A stretch of DNA of 64,000 nt from an uncultured Tenacibaculum sp. (lineage in GTDB: Bacteria; Bacteroidota; Bacteroidia; Flavobacteriales; Flavobacteriaceae), in NCBI RefSeq assembly GCF_947494125.1, contig NZ_CANLTU010000008.1:62001-126000 (forward strand), read 5' to 3'. Under the pieces are notes generated by a model. It did not search any database. It was given only the letters and a program-made list of their open reading frames with translations, and was not told where the DNA came from. This document shows, piece after piece, positions 53,612 through 63,367 of the stretch. The position numbers were made by a program, and so were the translations under genes. Numbering within the stretch: position 1 is the stretch's first letter; each line of letters starts with the position of its first letter.

Positions 53612-53688
53612 CTTCTTAAGTGGGCACAATTTACTAAAAATTATGAGTTGACCTCTAATTTCTATAAAAAGAAAATTTGCCCATTAAT

Positions 53689-54642
53689 TTATGCTTGTTT
53701 AAAAGCTTTTAATTTCTCTACTAACTGTGGTACTACCTCAAAAGCATCACCTACAATACCATAATCTGCAGCCTTAAAGAAAGGTGCATCCGGATCTGTA
53801 TTAATAACTACTTTTACTTTTGATGCGTTAATACCTGCTAAATGCTGAATTGCACCAGAAATACCAATGGCAATATATAAGTTTGAAGCTACTGGCTTAC
53901 CAGTTTGTCCTACGTGCTCACTATGAGGACGCCATCCTAAATCTGATACTGGTTTAGAACATGCAGTTGCTGCTCCTAAAACCTCAGCTAATTCTTCAAC
54001 CATTCCCCAGTTTTCAGGTCCTTTTAACCCTCTTCCTGCAGATACTACAACATCAGCATCAGCTATTGTAACTGTACCTGTTGCTTTGTTAATGCTTTCA
54101 GACTTTACTCCTAACTCTGGTAAAGATGCATCAAAAGACTCTGTTGATCCACTTGCTGGATTCTCATGAGCCCCGTATGAGTTCTTTGCAACTCCTACTA
54201 CCTTTTTATCACTCGTTATTTCAGTATTGTTAAATCCTTTATTTGAAAATGCTTTTCTTTTAACAACAAATGGACTTGTACTACTTGGTAACGCTACTAC
54301 ATTAGACGCTAATCCAGCCTCTAAACCAACTGCTACCAATGGAGCTACCGTTAAACCATCAATACTTGAATCTAAAATTACCGTATTCGCTCCTTTAGAT
54401 TCTGCTACTTGCTTTATAATTGATGCATATGCTTTTGCATTAAAAGATGTTAAATCGTTTTTCACTTCAACAACTTTCTCTGCTCCATACGTATATAATT
54501 CAGAAGCATCTCCACCATTAATAGTTACAACGACCATGTCGCCACCTAATTGCTCCGCTACTTTTTTTCCGTATGAAACTGCCTCAAAAGCAGTTTTTTT
54601 AAATTTTCCTTCCGATGAATCGGCAAAAACTAATACAGACAT
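53689..54642 (-). CDS. etfA: Electron transfer flavoprotein alpha subunit
   Basis: The 317 residues have the ETF alpha FAD-binding C-terminal domain: SAGRGLKGPENW, RPHSEHVGQTGKPV, IAIGISGAIQHLAGI and VINTDPDAPFFKAADYGIVG. With the beta subunit it carries electrons from acyl-CoA and other dehydrogenases to ETF-quinone oxidoreductase. It follows etfB across a 94-bp gap that contains an inverted-repeat element. Confidence 0.96.
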   Translation of the reverse strand: MSVLVFADSSEGKFKKTAFEAVSYGKKVAEQLGGDMVVVTINGGDASELYTYGAEKVVEVKNDLTSFNAKAYASIIKQVAESKGANTVILDSSIDGLTVAPLVAVGLEAGLASNVVALPSSTSPFVVKRKAFSNKGFNNTEITSDKKVVGVAKNSYGAHENPASGSTESFDASLPELGVKSESINKATGTVTIADADVVVSAGRGLKGPENWGMVEELAEVLGAATACSKPVSDLGWRPHSEHVGQTGKPVASNLYIAIGISGAIQHLAGINASKVKVVINTDPDAPFFKAADYGIVGDAFEVVPQLVEKLKAFKQA

Positions 54643-54660
54643 ATTTTATATTTTTTAGAC

Positions 54661-54724
54661 GTCATTTGAGAAAAGTAACGAAGTAATCTTTTTAAACCGA
54701 TTGCTTCACTTTGTTCTCAATGAC
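54661..54724. repeat. Inverted-repeat (MITE-like) element between etfB and etfA
   Basis: The left arm GTCATTTGAGAAAAGTAACG… ends in AAGTAATC; the right arm, read on the minus strand, is GTCATTGAGAACAAAGTGAA, then GCAATC. It forms an imperfect ~28-bp stem. It belongs to the same family as 46085-46187. It lies inside an operon and would form a large hairpin in the etfBA transcript. Confidence 0.7.
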
Positions 54725-54736
54725 TAAATTTTTAAT

Positions 54737-55477
54737 TTAAATTGCTTTTGCTTCGTTGTGTAATAAGTCAATTAACTCATCAACATTATCAACTAACTTC
54801 ACTGCTCCTTTTGCTGCTGGCTTCTCAAAAGTTTGAGTTGCTGTGCTTGCAGCTGCACCTACTGGTTCAACTACCGCTAAAGGTTTTTTACGCGCCATCA
54901 TAATTCCACGCATATTAGGAATACGTAAATCTTTTTCCTCTACAATTCCTTTTTGTCCTGCTACAACCATTGGTAAAGTTGAAGAAACTTTTTCCTCTCC
55001 CCCATCAATTTCTCTATCTAAAGTTACATTAGCTCCATCTACTTCTACACCAACACAACCACTAACAAAATTAAAATCTACTAAAGATGCTAACATTCCT
55101 GGAACCATTTGCCCATTATAATCAGCAGATTCTTTTCCTGCTAAAACTAGATCATATCCTCCATTTTTAACAACTTCAGCTAATTCTTTAGCTACCATAA
55201 AACCATCAGTTGGTTCAGCATTTACACGAATTGCGTCATCTGCACCAATTGCTAATGCTTTACGTAAAGTTGGTTCTGTTGAAGCTCCTCCAACATTTAC
55301 AACCGTTACACTAGCTCCTTGTTTTTCCTTAAACCACATAGCACGAGTTAAACTAAACTCATCATATGGGTTTATTACAAATTGAACTCCATTAGTATCA
55401 AACTTTGTATCGTTATCAGTAAAGTTAATTTTTGAAGTAGTATCAGGTACGTGGCTGATACAGACTAATATTTTCAT
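54737..55477 (-). CDS. etfB: Electron transfer flavoprotein beta subunit
   Basis: The 246 residues have the ETF beta signature: MKILVCISHVPDTTSKINFT, VINPYDEFSLTRAMWFKEKQ, LAGKESADYNGQMVPGMLA and IPNMRGIMMARKKPL. It binds AMP and pairs with EtfA. A 26-bp perfect palindrome lies 55 bp upstream of its start, a likely operator. Confidence 0.96.
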   Translation of the reverse strand: MKILVCISHVPDTTSKINFTDNDTKFDTNGVQFVINPYDEFSLTRAMWFKEKQGASVTVVNVGGASTEPTLRKALAIGADDAIRVNAEPTDGFMVAKELAEVVKNGGYDLVLAGKESADYNGQMVPGMLASLVDFNFVSGCVGVEVDGANVTLDREIDGGEEKVSSTLPMVVAGQKGIVEEKDLRIPNMRGIMMARKKPLAVVEPVGAAASTATQTFEKPAAKGAVKLVDNVDELIDLLHNEAKAI

Positions 55478-55532
55478 ATATCGTTGTTTTTAAGAAACTT
55501 AATTTTGAGCGACGAAGTTACGCCTTTTTTTT

Positions 55533-55558
55533 AATTTACTATGCATGCATAGTAAATT
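55533..55558. promoter_or_regulatory. 26-bp perfect palindrome, probable operator
   Basis: AATTTACTATGCA is followed by its exact complement. It lies between the divergent etfBA operon and PDH E1 beta gene, 55 bp from the etfB start and about 90 bp before the -7 motif of the other. Its length fits a TetR-type dimer site; FadR-like TetR proteins often control fatty-acid oxidation genes including etf. Confidence 0.6.
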
Positions 55559-55648
55559 TTTTCCTTTGATTTAATCATCTATAAATCACTACAAATGTAG
55601 ACAATGATTTGTTTAAGTTAAAAAAGTATTTTTTAGCGCTATTTTTAT

Positions 55649-55656
55649 TATTTTTG
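55649..55656 (+). promoter_or_regulatory. -7 motif for the PDH E1 beta gene
   Basis: TATTTTTG followed by CAC matches TAnnTTTG, 31 bp before the ATG. The -33 region shows only T-rich DNA. Confidence 0.55.
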
Positions 55657-55687
55657 CACTCTTGATAAACAACTACTTATAAAACGT

Positions 55688-56671
55688 ATGAAAACAGTAC
55701 AATTTAGAGAAGCTATTTGCGAAGCTATGAGTGAGGAAATGCGAAGAGATGAAAGCATTTACTTAATGGGTGAGGAAGTAGCAGAATATAATGGAGCTTA
55801 TAAGGCTTCGAAAGGAATGTTAGATGAATTTGGTGAAAAGAGAGTAATCGATACTCCTATTGCTGAATTAGGTTTCGGAGGAATTGCAGTTGGTTCTGCA
55901 ATGAATGGAAATCGTCCTATCGTAGAATACATGACTTTTAATTTCTCTTTAGTTGGTATTGATCAGATTATTAATAATGCAGCAAAGATCCGCCAAATGA
56001 GTGGAGGTCAATTTAATTGTCCTATCGTATTTAGAGGTCCTACAGCTTCTGCTGGTCAATTAGCAGCAACACACTCTCAAGCTTTTGAAAGTTGGTTCGC
56101 AAATTGCCCTGGATTAAAAGTAATTGTACCTTCTAACCCTTACGATGCTAAAGGTTTATTAAAAGCTGCTATTCGTGATGATGATCCAGTAATTTTTATG
56201 GAGTCAGAACAAATGTATGGTGATAAGATGGAAATTCCAGAAGGAGAATATATCATTCCTATTGGAGTTGCTGATATAAAAAGAGAAGGAACTGATGTAA
56301 CTGTAGTTTCTTTTGGTAAAATTATAAAAGAAGCATACAAAGCTGCTGAAGAATTAGCTAAAGAAGGAATTTCAATTGAAATTATTGATTTACGTACAGT
56401 TCGTCCAATGGATCATAATGCAATTTTAGAATCTGTAAAGAAAACTAATAGATTAGTAATCTTAGAAGAAGCTTGGCCTTTTGGAAGTGTTTCTTCAGAA
56501 ATTACTTTTAGAGTACAAGATGAAGCATTTGATTATTTAGATGCTCCTATTAAAAGAATAACAACAGCAGACACACCTGCACCATATTCTCCAGTTTTAT
56601 TAGAAGAATGGTTACCAAATGCTAATGATGTTGTAAAAGCTGTTAAGGACGTAATGTACCTTAACAAATAA
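55688..56671 (+). CDS. pdhB: Pyruvate dehydrogenase E1 component, beta subunit
   Basis: The 327 residues have transketolase-type E1 beta motifs: MGEEVAEYNGAYKASKGML, DTPIAELGFGGIAVG, EYMTFNF, GPTASAGQLAATHSQAFESW and SNPYDAKGLLKAAI. It forms E1 with an alpha subunit that is not in the window, so the genes are split here. It decarboxylates pyruvate with thiamine diphosphate. A branched-chain 2-oxoacid dehydrogenase beta subunit is a less likely alternative. Confidence 0.92.
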   Translation: MKTVQFREAICEAMSEEMRRDESIYLMGEEVAEYNGAYKASKGMLDEFGEKRVIDTPIAELGFGGIAVGSAMNGNRPIVEYMTFNFSLVGIDQIINNAAKIRQMSGGQFNCPIVFRGPTASAGQLAATHSQAFESWFANCPGLKVIVPSNPYDAKGLLKAAIRDDDPVIFMESEQMYGDKMEIPEGEYIIPIGVADIKREGTDVTVVSFGKIIKEAYKAAEELAKEGISIEIIDLRTVRPMDHNAILESVKKTNRLVILEEAWPFGSVSSEITFRVQDEAFDYLDAPIKRITTADTPAPYSPVLLEEWLPNANDVVKAVKDVMYLNK

Positions 56672-56701
56672 AAAAGAAAAAGAAGAAATTGAAAAGAAAT
56701 T

Positions 56702-56733
56702 AAAATCCTTTTGACACTGGTCGAAAGGATTTT
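56702..56733 (+). terminator. Terminator of the PDH E1 beta gene
   Basis: AAAATCCTTT…AAAGGATTTT lies 31 bp after the stop and 16 bp before the next ATG. Confidence 0.65.
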
Positions 56734-56748
56734 ATAGTAATAAAAAAA

Positions 56749-59253
56749 ATGAAACTTAGACTTACAGTACTATTAGTATTAATAACCAACGTGTTATACT
56801 CACAATTGACGTTAAAAGGTAAAGTTGTTGATGAATTTAACAATCCAATGCCTTTCGTTAATGTCTTTTTAAAGAATACTACTTACGGAACAACTACCGA
56901 TGACAATGGTAAATTCTTTTTAAAAACAAAAAAGTATAGAGGTACTTTAGAAATCTCTTTTATTGGTTTTCAAACACAAACATTAAAAGTTAGCCAGAAA
57001 ACTAAGTATTTGAATGTTGTTCTAAAAGAAGGGACTAATGAATTAGAAGAGGTTATTGTAGTATCTAAACCTAAAAAACGTTTAAAGAAAAAAGAGAATC
57101 CTGCTTATAGAATTTTAAAAGAAATCTGGAAAAGAAAAAGAAAAAATGGACTTGACTTAGTTGATTATTATCAATACAAGAAACAAACTTCTATTGAAAT
57201 TGGGCTAAATAACTTAGACACACTTTTCTTAAAAAAAATTTTCAAAAAAGAATATAAGCAAGCTATTAATCAAGTAAAATATGATAGTGATGGTATTAAC
57301 TATTACATTCCGATCTTTCTAAATGAACAGGTTACTAATGTTTATGGAAATAACGTTACTAATAATGTTAGAAAGGATATAGAAGCTGAAAAATCTGAAG
57401 GTTTAGGTGCTCAAGGTTTTGTTTTCGACAGGATGTCTAACACCTTTCAAAATGTTGATGTTTTTAAAAACAATATAACATTATTAAGAAAATCATTTGT
57501 AAGTCCTTTATCTACAGATGGATTTGCTACTTATGACTACGTTTTATATGATAGCATTGTTAAGAATGACAAGAAATTATATAACATCTACTTCTTCCCT
57601 CTTAGAAATGGTGATTTAGCTTTCCAAGGAAACTTTTGGGTTGCTGACAAAACATTCTCTATAAAGAAATTAAAAATGAGAGTTCATAAGAGTATCAACT
57701 TGAACTTTGTTAGAGGCTTATCTTTTGAAAAAGAATTTGAAGTTAGAAACGACAGTATATATATCCCTACAAAAAATGCTTACGAAGGTGACTTTACGCT
57801 TGTAGACAAAAATGAAAGTAACAAAGGGTTAACTATTAAGAAAACCATTTTATTTGATAAGTATATTTTAGACAAACCCCTACCCAAAGATTTTTACACT
57901 ACTGAAATTACAAAAATAAGACCTGATCAATACGAAAAAGAAGATTCTTATTGGGACGCTAAACAAAACGAAGAGAGTAAATCTACTTATAAACTTATTG
58001 AAGAAGTTAAAGAAAAAAAGCAGATTAAAAACATAACTGGTTTAATAAATACAGTTGCTAGTGGATATATAAATACTAGTATGGGGCTTCAATTTGGACC
58101 TTTATGGACTGCCTTTGCTAGTAATCAAGTAGAAGGATTTAGAACTAAAGTTGGTTTTAGGTCGTTTAAAACAAAAGATGATCGTTTTCGTTTAAGTGGT
58201 CATGTTGCTTACGGGTTTAAAGATAAGAGGGTAAAATATGGTGCAGAAGGTCGTTACCTTTTATCTTACAAACCAAGAATTGCTGTTGGATTAGCCTATC
58301 AGAACGATATAGAACAATTAGGAAGTACCTTGTTAAACACCACACAGCTTTTAGGAGGTAGTTTTGGAACAACTGCATTATTCTCAAGAGGTGACAACTT
58401 CTTTTTATCTGACATCAAAAAAATAGCTACTAATTTTGATTATCAAATTAAACTAAACCTACATTTTGGTGTAAATTTATCGCATGCTAGAATACGTTCT
58501 GCTTCACAGAAAGATTTCTCAATGGATTATGTTGGTGAAAATGGGAATATTCAATCGCAAGTAACTGATGTCGCTTCAGACATCTATGTATCATACACTC
58601 CTGGTCGATTTGTTTATGGATTGGGTGTAGAAAGACGTTTTGGTCGTAATATATTCCCAACCCTAGTGTTAAACTACCGAAGAGGCTATAAAGGTGTATT
58701 TAACGGAACTCATAATTATGACAGAATCCAATTCAAATACAATCAACCAATTCTATTAAGTAAATTTGGAATTTTTGATGCTACAGTAGAAGCTGGAAAA
58801 ACATTTGGAACAGTGCCAATAAGTTTATTAAATGCTGTACCAGCCAATCAATCATTTTCTTTGGTAAGGAATACATTTGCTTTATTAAATTATTACGATT
58901 TTGTTACTGATACTTATTTAGCAACTCATTTTGAGCATCACTTTAATGGATTTATACTAAACAGAATTCCACTTTTAAAGAAGCTTAAACTTCGTAGTTT
59001 ATTTACTTTTAGAGCTGCTTATGGAACAATTTCGAAAGATAATATCGATATTAATCGTTCAAATGTTAACTACAATGCTCCTAATAAAGTTTATTACGAG
59101 TATGGTGTAGGACTAGAAAATATAGGGTATGGAAACCTTCGTTTTTTACGTATTGACGCTATTTGGAGAAGTAATTATACACCACCTGCAGGTTCAGTTG
59201 TTACCCCTACTCCGAAGTTCGCAATTCGTATAGGAATTAGACCTGGCTTATAA
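56749..59253 (+). CDS. DUF5686 outer-membrane protein with carboxypeptidase-like regulatory domain
   Basis: The 834 residues have a signal peptide (MKLRLTVLLVLITNVLYSQ). A CarboxypepD_reg-like beta domain follows (LKGKVVDEFNNPMPFVNVFL, …TDDNGKFFLKTKKYRG…), then a long DUF5686 region and a C-terminal half with alternating strands of an outer-membrane barrel (…RYLLSYKPRIAVGLAYQND…). It ends FAIRIGIRPGL. Relatives are linked to outer-membrane or nutrient functions without a firm role. It may be read through from the preceding gene. Confidence 0.88.
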   Translation: MKLRLTVLLVLITNVLYSQLTLKGKVVDEFNNPMPFVNVFLKNTTYGTTTDDNGKFFLKTKKYRGTLEISFIGFQTQTLKVSQKTKYLNVVLKEGTNELEEVIVVSKPKKRLKKKENPAYRILKEIWKRKRKNGLDLVDYYQYKKQTSIEIGLNNLDTLFLKKIFKKEYKQAINQVKYDSDGINYYIPIFLNEQVTNVYGNNVTNNVRKDIEAEKSEGLGAQGFVFDRMSNTFQNVDVFKNNITLLRKSFVSPLSTDGFATYDYVLYDSIVKNDKKLYNIYFFPLRNGDLAFQGNFWVADKTFSIKKLKMRVHKSINLNFVRGLSFEKEFEVRNDSIYIPTKNAYEGDFTLVDKNESNKGLTIKKTILFDKYILDKPLPKDFYTTEITKIRPDQYEKEDSYWDAKQNEESKSTYKLIEEVKEKKQIKNITGLINTVASGYINTSMGLQFGPLWTAFASNQVEGFRTKVGFRSFKTKDDRFRLSGHVAYGFKDKRVKYGAEGRYLLSYKPRIAVGLAYQNDIEQLGSTLLNTTQLLGGSFGTTALFSRGDNFFLSDIKKIATNFDYQIKLNLHFGVNLSHARIRSASQKDFSMDYVGENGNIQSQVTDVASDIYVSYTPGRFVYGLGVERRFGRNIFPTLVLNYRRGYKGVFNGTHNYDRIQFKYNQPILLSKFGIFDATVEAGKTFGTVPISLLNAVPANQSFSLVRNTFALLNYYDFVTDTYLATHFEHHFNGFILNRIPLLKKLKLRSLFTFRAAYGTISKDNIDINRSNVNYNAPNKVYYEYGVGLENIGYGNLRFLRIDAIWRSNYTPPAGSVVTPTPKFAIRIGIRPGL

Positions 59254-59311
59254 TCATAATATTAACTATAAAATAACACCAAAATCCCCTTTAAAGACGG
59301 CAATAAATTAG

Positions 59312-59319
59312 TACTTTTG
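59312..59319 (+). promoter_or_regulatory. -7 motif for the inorganic pyrophosphatase gene
   Basis: TACTTTTG followed by CTG matches TAnnTTTG, 35 bp before the ATG. Confidence 0.55.
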
Positions 59320-59354
59320 CTGTCCGATTTTAGAAACGAAGAAAAGCAAGATAT

Positions 59355-59882
59355 ATGACTGCAAAAGAAAGAAAGACAGTAGATGTTTTAATTGAAATAC
59401 CAAAAGGGAGTAGAAATAAATACGAATACGATTTTGATTTAGGAAAAATACGTTTTGATAGAATGTTATTTTCTTCTATGATGTATCCTGGAGATTATGG
59501 ATTTATTCCACAAACTTTAGCTTTAGACGGAGATCCTTTAGATGTATTAGTTTTAGGTGCTGAACCTACTTTTCCAATGTGTGTTATGGAAGTAAAGCCT
59601 ATAGGTGTTTTCCATATGGCTGATGAAAAAGGACCAGATGAAAAAATTATTTGTGTACCGGTTTCTGATCCTATTTGGAATAATAAAAATGATCTTTCAG
59701 ACTTAAATCCACATAGATTAAAAGAAATTACTCACTTTTTCCAAGTATATAAAGATTTAGAAAAAAAGAAAGTAGATATTGGTGCTTGGGGAGATGCTAA
59801 TGAAGCTTATGAAATATTAGATAAGTGTATCGAACGCTATGAAAATAGTGAGCATAAAGCCAATGGAGATTTCACTATTTAG
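59355..59882 (+). CDS. ppa: Soluble inorganic pyrophosphatase (family I)
   Basis: The 175 residues have PKGSRNKYEYD, YPGDYGFIPQTLALDGDPLD and the metal-binding Asp cluster DGDPLDVLVL. It hydrolyses pyrophosphate to phosphate in the cytoplasm and drives biosynthesis. A membrane pyrophosphatase gene lies 115 bp downstream behind a terminator, so two enzymes for the same substrate are adjacent but separately transcribed. Confidence 0.96.
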   Translation: MTAKERKTVDVLIEIPKGSRNKYEYDFDLGKIRFDRMLFSSMMYPGDYGFIPQTLALDGDPLDVLVLGAEPTFPMCVMEVKPIGVFHMADEKGPDEKIICVPVSDPIWNNKNDLSDLNPHRLKEITHFFQVYKDLEKKKVDIGAWGDANEAYEILDKCIERYENSEHKANGDFTI

Positions 59883-59904
59883 TAAGAAATTTTAATAAAT
59901 TTAT

Positions 59905-59938
59905 AAAAAACCTCTCAGAACTATCTGAGAGGTTTTTT
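59905..59938 (+). terminator. Terminator of ppa
   Basis: AAAAAACCTCTCAGA…TCTGAGAGGTTTTTT, a strong stem with T-run. Confidence 0.9.
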
Positions 59939-59997
59939 GTTTAGTGATTGATTTCGTTATATTTACGAACACTTATAACTAATCAAATTACTTAAAC

Positions 59998-62406
59998 ATG
60001 AAACAAAACATAATGTATTTGCCAATAGTTCTGGCAATTTTAGGACTTATTTTTATGTATATAAAAATGGTCTGGGTAAAAAAACAAGATGCAGGAAATG
60101 ACAAAATGCAATCCATTTCAAAAAGCATTAAAGAAGGAGCTCTTGCTTTTTTAGCTGCCGAATACCGGCTATTATTAATTTTTGTAGCTATTGCTTCAGT
60201 AGCTCTTTTTATTATATCAAAATTAGTAGACACTACAAGCTGGATGATTGTTCCAGCATTTATTATAGGAGCCATTTTTTCTGCCTTAGCAGGAAACATT
60301 GGTATGCGAATTGCAACCGACGCAAACGCTAGAACAGCAGAAGCTGCTAAAACAAGTTTACCACAAGCTTTAAAAGTATCTTTTGGAGGTGGAACCGTAA
60401 TGGGGCTTGGTGTTGCAGGTTTAGCCGTTTTAGGATTAAGTTTATTTTTTATCTTTTTCACCAATCAGTTTATGGGAGGTGATGGTTCTTTCTATGAAAA
60501 CATGACCGTAGTTTTAGAAGCATTGGCTGGTTTTTCTTTAGGAGCTGAATCAATCGCATTATTTGCACGTGTTGGAGGTGGTATTTACACCAAAGCTGCG
60601 GATGTTGGAGCTGATTTGGTTGGTAAAGTAGAAGCAGGTATCCCTGAAGACGATCCTCGTAACCCAGCTACTATTGCAGATAACGTTGGTGATAATGTTG
60701 GTGACGTTGCTGGAATGGGAGCTGACTTATTTGGTTCGTATGTTGCAACTGTTTTAGCTGCCATGGTTTTAGGTAACTATGTAATTAGAGATATGTCAAC
60801 CACAACTCAATTCGCTGATGGATTTAATAACATGGGACCAATCTTATTACCACTGGTAATTGCAGGAGTTGGAATCGTTGCTTCTATTATAGGAACATTT
60901 TTAGTTGGTATAAAAGATAATTCAGCAAAAGAAGCTGAAGTTCAAAAAGCATTAGACACAGGAAACTGGGTATCAATATTATTAACATTAGCTGCAAGTT
61001 ACTTTTTAATCGACTGGATGCTACCAGAAACGATGCAAATGAGCTTCTTTGGAGAAGGAATTAAAGATGTTACTTCAATAAACGTATTCTGGTCAGCATG
61101 TATCGGTTTAGCTGTAGGAGCATTAATTTCAATGGTTACCGCTTATTATACAAGTTTAGGTAAGAAACCAGTAATGAATATCGTTCAAAATAGTGCAACT
61201 GGTGCAGGAACAAATCTTATTGCAGGTTTAGCAGTAGGAATGAAATCTACTTTTTTATCTGTTATTTTATTTGCTGCTGCCATTTATGGTTCTTATTATT
61301 TCGCAGGATTCTACGGAGTTGCTTTAGCAGCCTCAGCAATGATGGCTACAACAGCTATGCAGTTAGCTATTGATGCTTTTGGACCAATTGCTGATAATGC
61401 TGGTGGAGTTGCTGAAATGAGTGATTTAGAAGATCATGTTCGTGAACGTACAGATATTTTAGACTCTGTAGGAAATACAACAGCTGCTGTTGGTAAAGGT
61501 TTTGCTATTGCTTCTGCTGCATTAACAGCCTTAGCTTTATTTGCTGCATATGTAACTTTTACGGGCATTGACGGAATTAATATTTTTAAAGCCGATGTTT
61601 TAGCGATGCTATTTGTTGGAGGAATGATTCCTGTAGTTTTTTCTGCCTTAGCAATGGAATCTGTAGGAAAAGCAGCCATGGAAATGGTACAAGAGGTACG
61701 TCGTCAGTTTAGAGAAATTCCAGGAATCATGGAAGGTACTGGAACGCCTGAATATGCAAAATGTGTTGATATTTCAACCAAAGCTGCCTTAAGAGAAATG
61801 ATTTTACCTGGTTTAATCACCATTATTACGCCTATTTTAATCGGGTTAATTTTTGGCGCTGAACCTTTAGGTGGTTATATGGCTGGTGTTTGTGTATCTG
61901 GTGTTATGTGGGCTATTTTCCAAAACAATGCTGGAGGTGCTTGGGACAATGCTAAAAAATCTTTTGAAGCGGGTGTAGAAATTAACGGAGAAATGACTTA
62001 CAAAGGTTCTGATGCACACAAAGCTGCTGTAACTGGAGATACGGTTGGTGATCCTTTTAAAGATACTTCTGGACCTTCTATGAACATATTAATTAAATTA
62101 ACTTGTTTGGTTGGTTTAGTAATAGCTCCTCTTTTAGGTGGGCATACTTCTCATACTAGTGATAATCACGCTGAAATAAAGAAAGAAATCAAAGTAGAAA
62201 TGAAATCTACCGATGGTGAAACTGCTGTAGCTGTAGTTACTACTTCTAAAACTGAAAATGGTGAAACAATTTCTGAAACTGAAACTATTGAAGGTACTGT
62301 AGAAGAAGTAAAACAAAAGGTTGAAAAAACTACTGATAAAAACGCTTCTGTAGAAGTTAAAAAAGTTATCAGAAAAGTAGAAAAAGAAACTGAAAAGAAA
62401 GAATAG
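59998..62406 (+). CDS. hppA: Membrane-bound ion-pumping pyrophosphatase, K+-stimulated type
   Basis: The 802 residues have ~16 transmembrane segments. The pyrophosphate site is [11 protein letters not shown] followed by [30 protein letters not shown] at 492-501 has Ala at the position (496) that is Lys in K+-independent enzymes, so it is the K+-stimulated class. It pumps Na+ or H+ using pyrophosphate; Na+ would suit NhaC and a marine lifestyle, but I cannot decide from sequence. The last ~75 residues form an unusual Lys/Glu/Thr-rich tail (…[20 protein letters not shown]…) beyond the final helix. Confidence 0.95.
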   Translation: MKQNIMYLPIVLAILGLIFMYIKMVWVKKQDAGNDKMQSISKSIKEGALAFLAAEYRLLLIFVAIASVALFIISKLVDTTSWMIVPAFIIGAIFSALAGNIGMRIATDANARTAEAAKTSLPQALKVSFGGGTVMGLGVAGLAVLGLSLFFIFFTNQFMGGDGSFYENMTVVLEALAGFSLGAESIALFARVGGGIYTKAADVGADLVGKVEAGIPEDDPRNPATIADNVGDNVGDVAGMGADLFGSYVATVLAAMVLGNYVIRDMSTTTQFADGFNNMGPILLPLVIAGVGIVASIIGTFLVGIKDNSAKEAEVQKALDTGNWVSILLTLAASYFLIDWMLPETMQMSFFGEGIKDVTSINVFWSACIGLAVGALISMVTAYYTSLGKKPVMNIVQNSATGAGTNLIAGLAVGMKSTFLSVILFAAAIYGSYYFAGFYGVALAASAMMATTAMQLAIDAFGPIADNAGGVAEMSDLEDHVRERTDILDSVGNTTAAVGKGFAIASAALTALALFAAYVTFTGIDGINIFKADVLAMLFVGGMIPVVFSALAMESVGKAAMEMVQEVRRQFREIPGIMEGTGTPEYAKCVDISTKAALREMILPGLITIITPILIGLIFGAEPLGGYMAGVCVSGVMWAIFQNNAGGAWDNAKKSFEAGVEINGEMTYKGSDAHKAAVTGDTVGDPFKDTSGPSMNILIKLTCLVGLVIAPLLGGHTSHTSDNHAEIKKEIKVEMKSTDGETAVAVVTTSKTENGETISETETIEGTVEEVKQKVEKTTDKNASVEVKKVIRKVEKETEKKE

Positions 62407-62430
62407 CTTTTTCTATATTATAAAAACTAA

Positions 62431-62460
62431 AAAACCTCACAGTTACTGTGAGGTTTTTTT
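62431..62460. terminator. Terminator of hppA
   Basis: AAAACCTCACAGT-TACTGTGAGGTTTTTTT. The A-run also allows use by the converging gene. Confidence 0.9.
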
Positions 62461-62492
62461 TATTCCATATATAAATTCAACGAACTAATACA

Positions 62493-63290
62493 TCATTTAC
62501 AGTTCTTCAGTTTTTTTACTATTTCTTTAGTCAAGTCTTCACCAAAAAGACATCCAGAACAAGTTCTTGTAAATGGCACTTGTCTTTCTATTTCTTTAAC
62601 TCTTTTCTCAATCTCTATAATTTGCTTAGAATTAAAACTTGAACGATTACAATAAAAATATTCTATAGCCATAATCCTAGTAGCCGGATTTATACTATAC
62701 AATAAGATTTGACAATTTGAAGGTTTTATAACCTTATTAAAAAGCTCTCTATTTGACAACAATCTACCTGCAAAACCGCAATGACCTCCATAGGTAACCC
62801 CAATAAACGGGCTCATTATTTTTCTAATTTCTTTAGGCGCATTCGTTTTGGGGTTTAATGATTGAAATGTCTTTTTAATACCGACCTTTATTGGCTTAAC
62901 TTCAAAATTATTATTTACATCAAACAGCTTTGATAATTTTTCCTTATATAATTCCCTTGTTTTTTTCAGTTCATCAGGAATATCTGCTACTAATTCATAA
63001 GCTACAATCTCATTTTTAAGATAAAGGATCTTATAATGAAAAGATATATATCCTTTACCATTACCATTAGTGTTTAAAAAATAATCATACCCTAATTTTT
63101 CTAACTCATCATCATCCACTTCTAGAACTTCAAATAGTTTTTTGGTTGAAGTGTTATATGCTTTAGTTACCTGAGAAATAAATAAAGTATCTTTCATTAT
63201 CCATTCTTTTACCACTTTAGATTTTTGAGAAAAAGAGTAATTAAAAGTTAATATAAGAATCAGTACTAGTATTGTTTTTATTTTTTTCAT
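62493..63290 (-). CDS. Secreted protein of unknown function
   Basis: The 265 residues have a signal peptide (MKKIKTILVLILILTFNYSF, then SQ). The mature protein is Lys/Glu-rich with five Cys, including CSGC near the end (…FTRTCSGCLFGEDLTKEI…), and GVTYGGHCGFAGRLL in the middle. I recognise no domain. It lies between hppA and the pxpC-like gene with no clear operon partner. Confidence 0.65.
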   Translation of the reverse strand: MKKIKTILVLILILTFNYSFSQKSKVVKEWIMKDTLFISQVTKAYNTSTKKLFEVLEVDDDELEKLGYDYFLNTNGNGKGYISFHYKILYLKNEIVAYELVADIPDELKKTRELYKEKLSKLFDVNNNFEVKPIKVGIKKTFQSLNPKTNAPKEIRKIMSPFIGVTYGGHCGFAGRLLSNRELFNKVIKPSNCQILLYSINPATRIMAIEYFYCNRSSFNSKQIIEIEKRVKEIERQVPFTRTCSGCLFGEDLTKEIVKKLKNCK

Positions 63291-63367
63291 AACATATTTT
63301 TATATTCGTATAGTTTTCTACCCATAGCCTATTCCAGGTTTTTGGGGTTCTTGAGTTTGTTTCTCTT

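Noticed and set aside
54227..54658. Plus-strand ORF of 143 residues
   Set aside because: It is antisense to etfA, which is a well-supported gene.
59988..60464. Minus-strand ORF of 158 residues
   Set aside because: It is the reverse frame of the hppA 5' end, with Ala/Pro/Ile bias typical of an antisense shadow.
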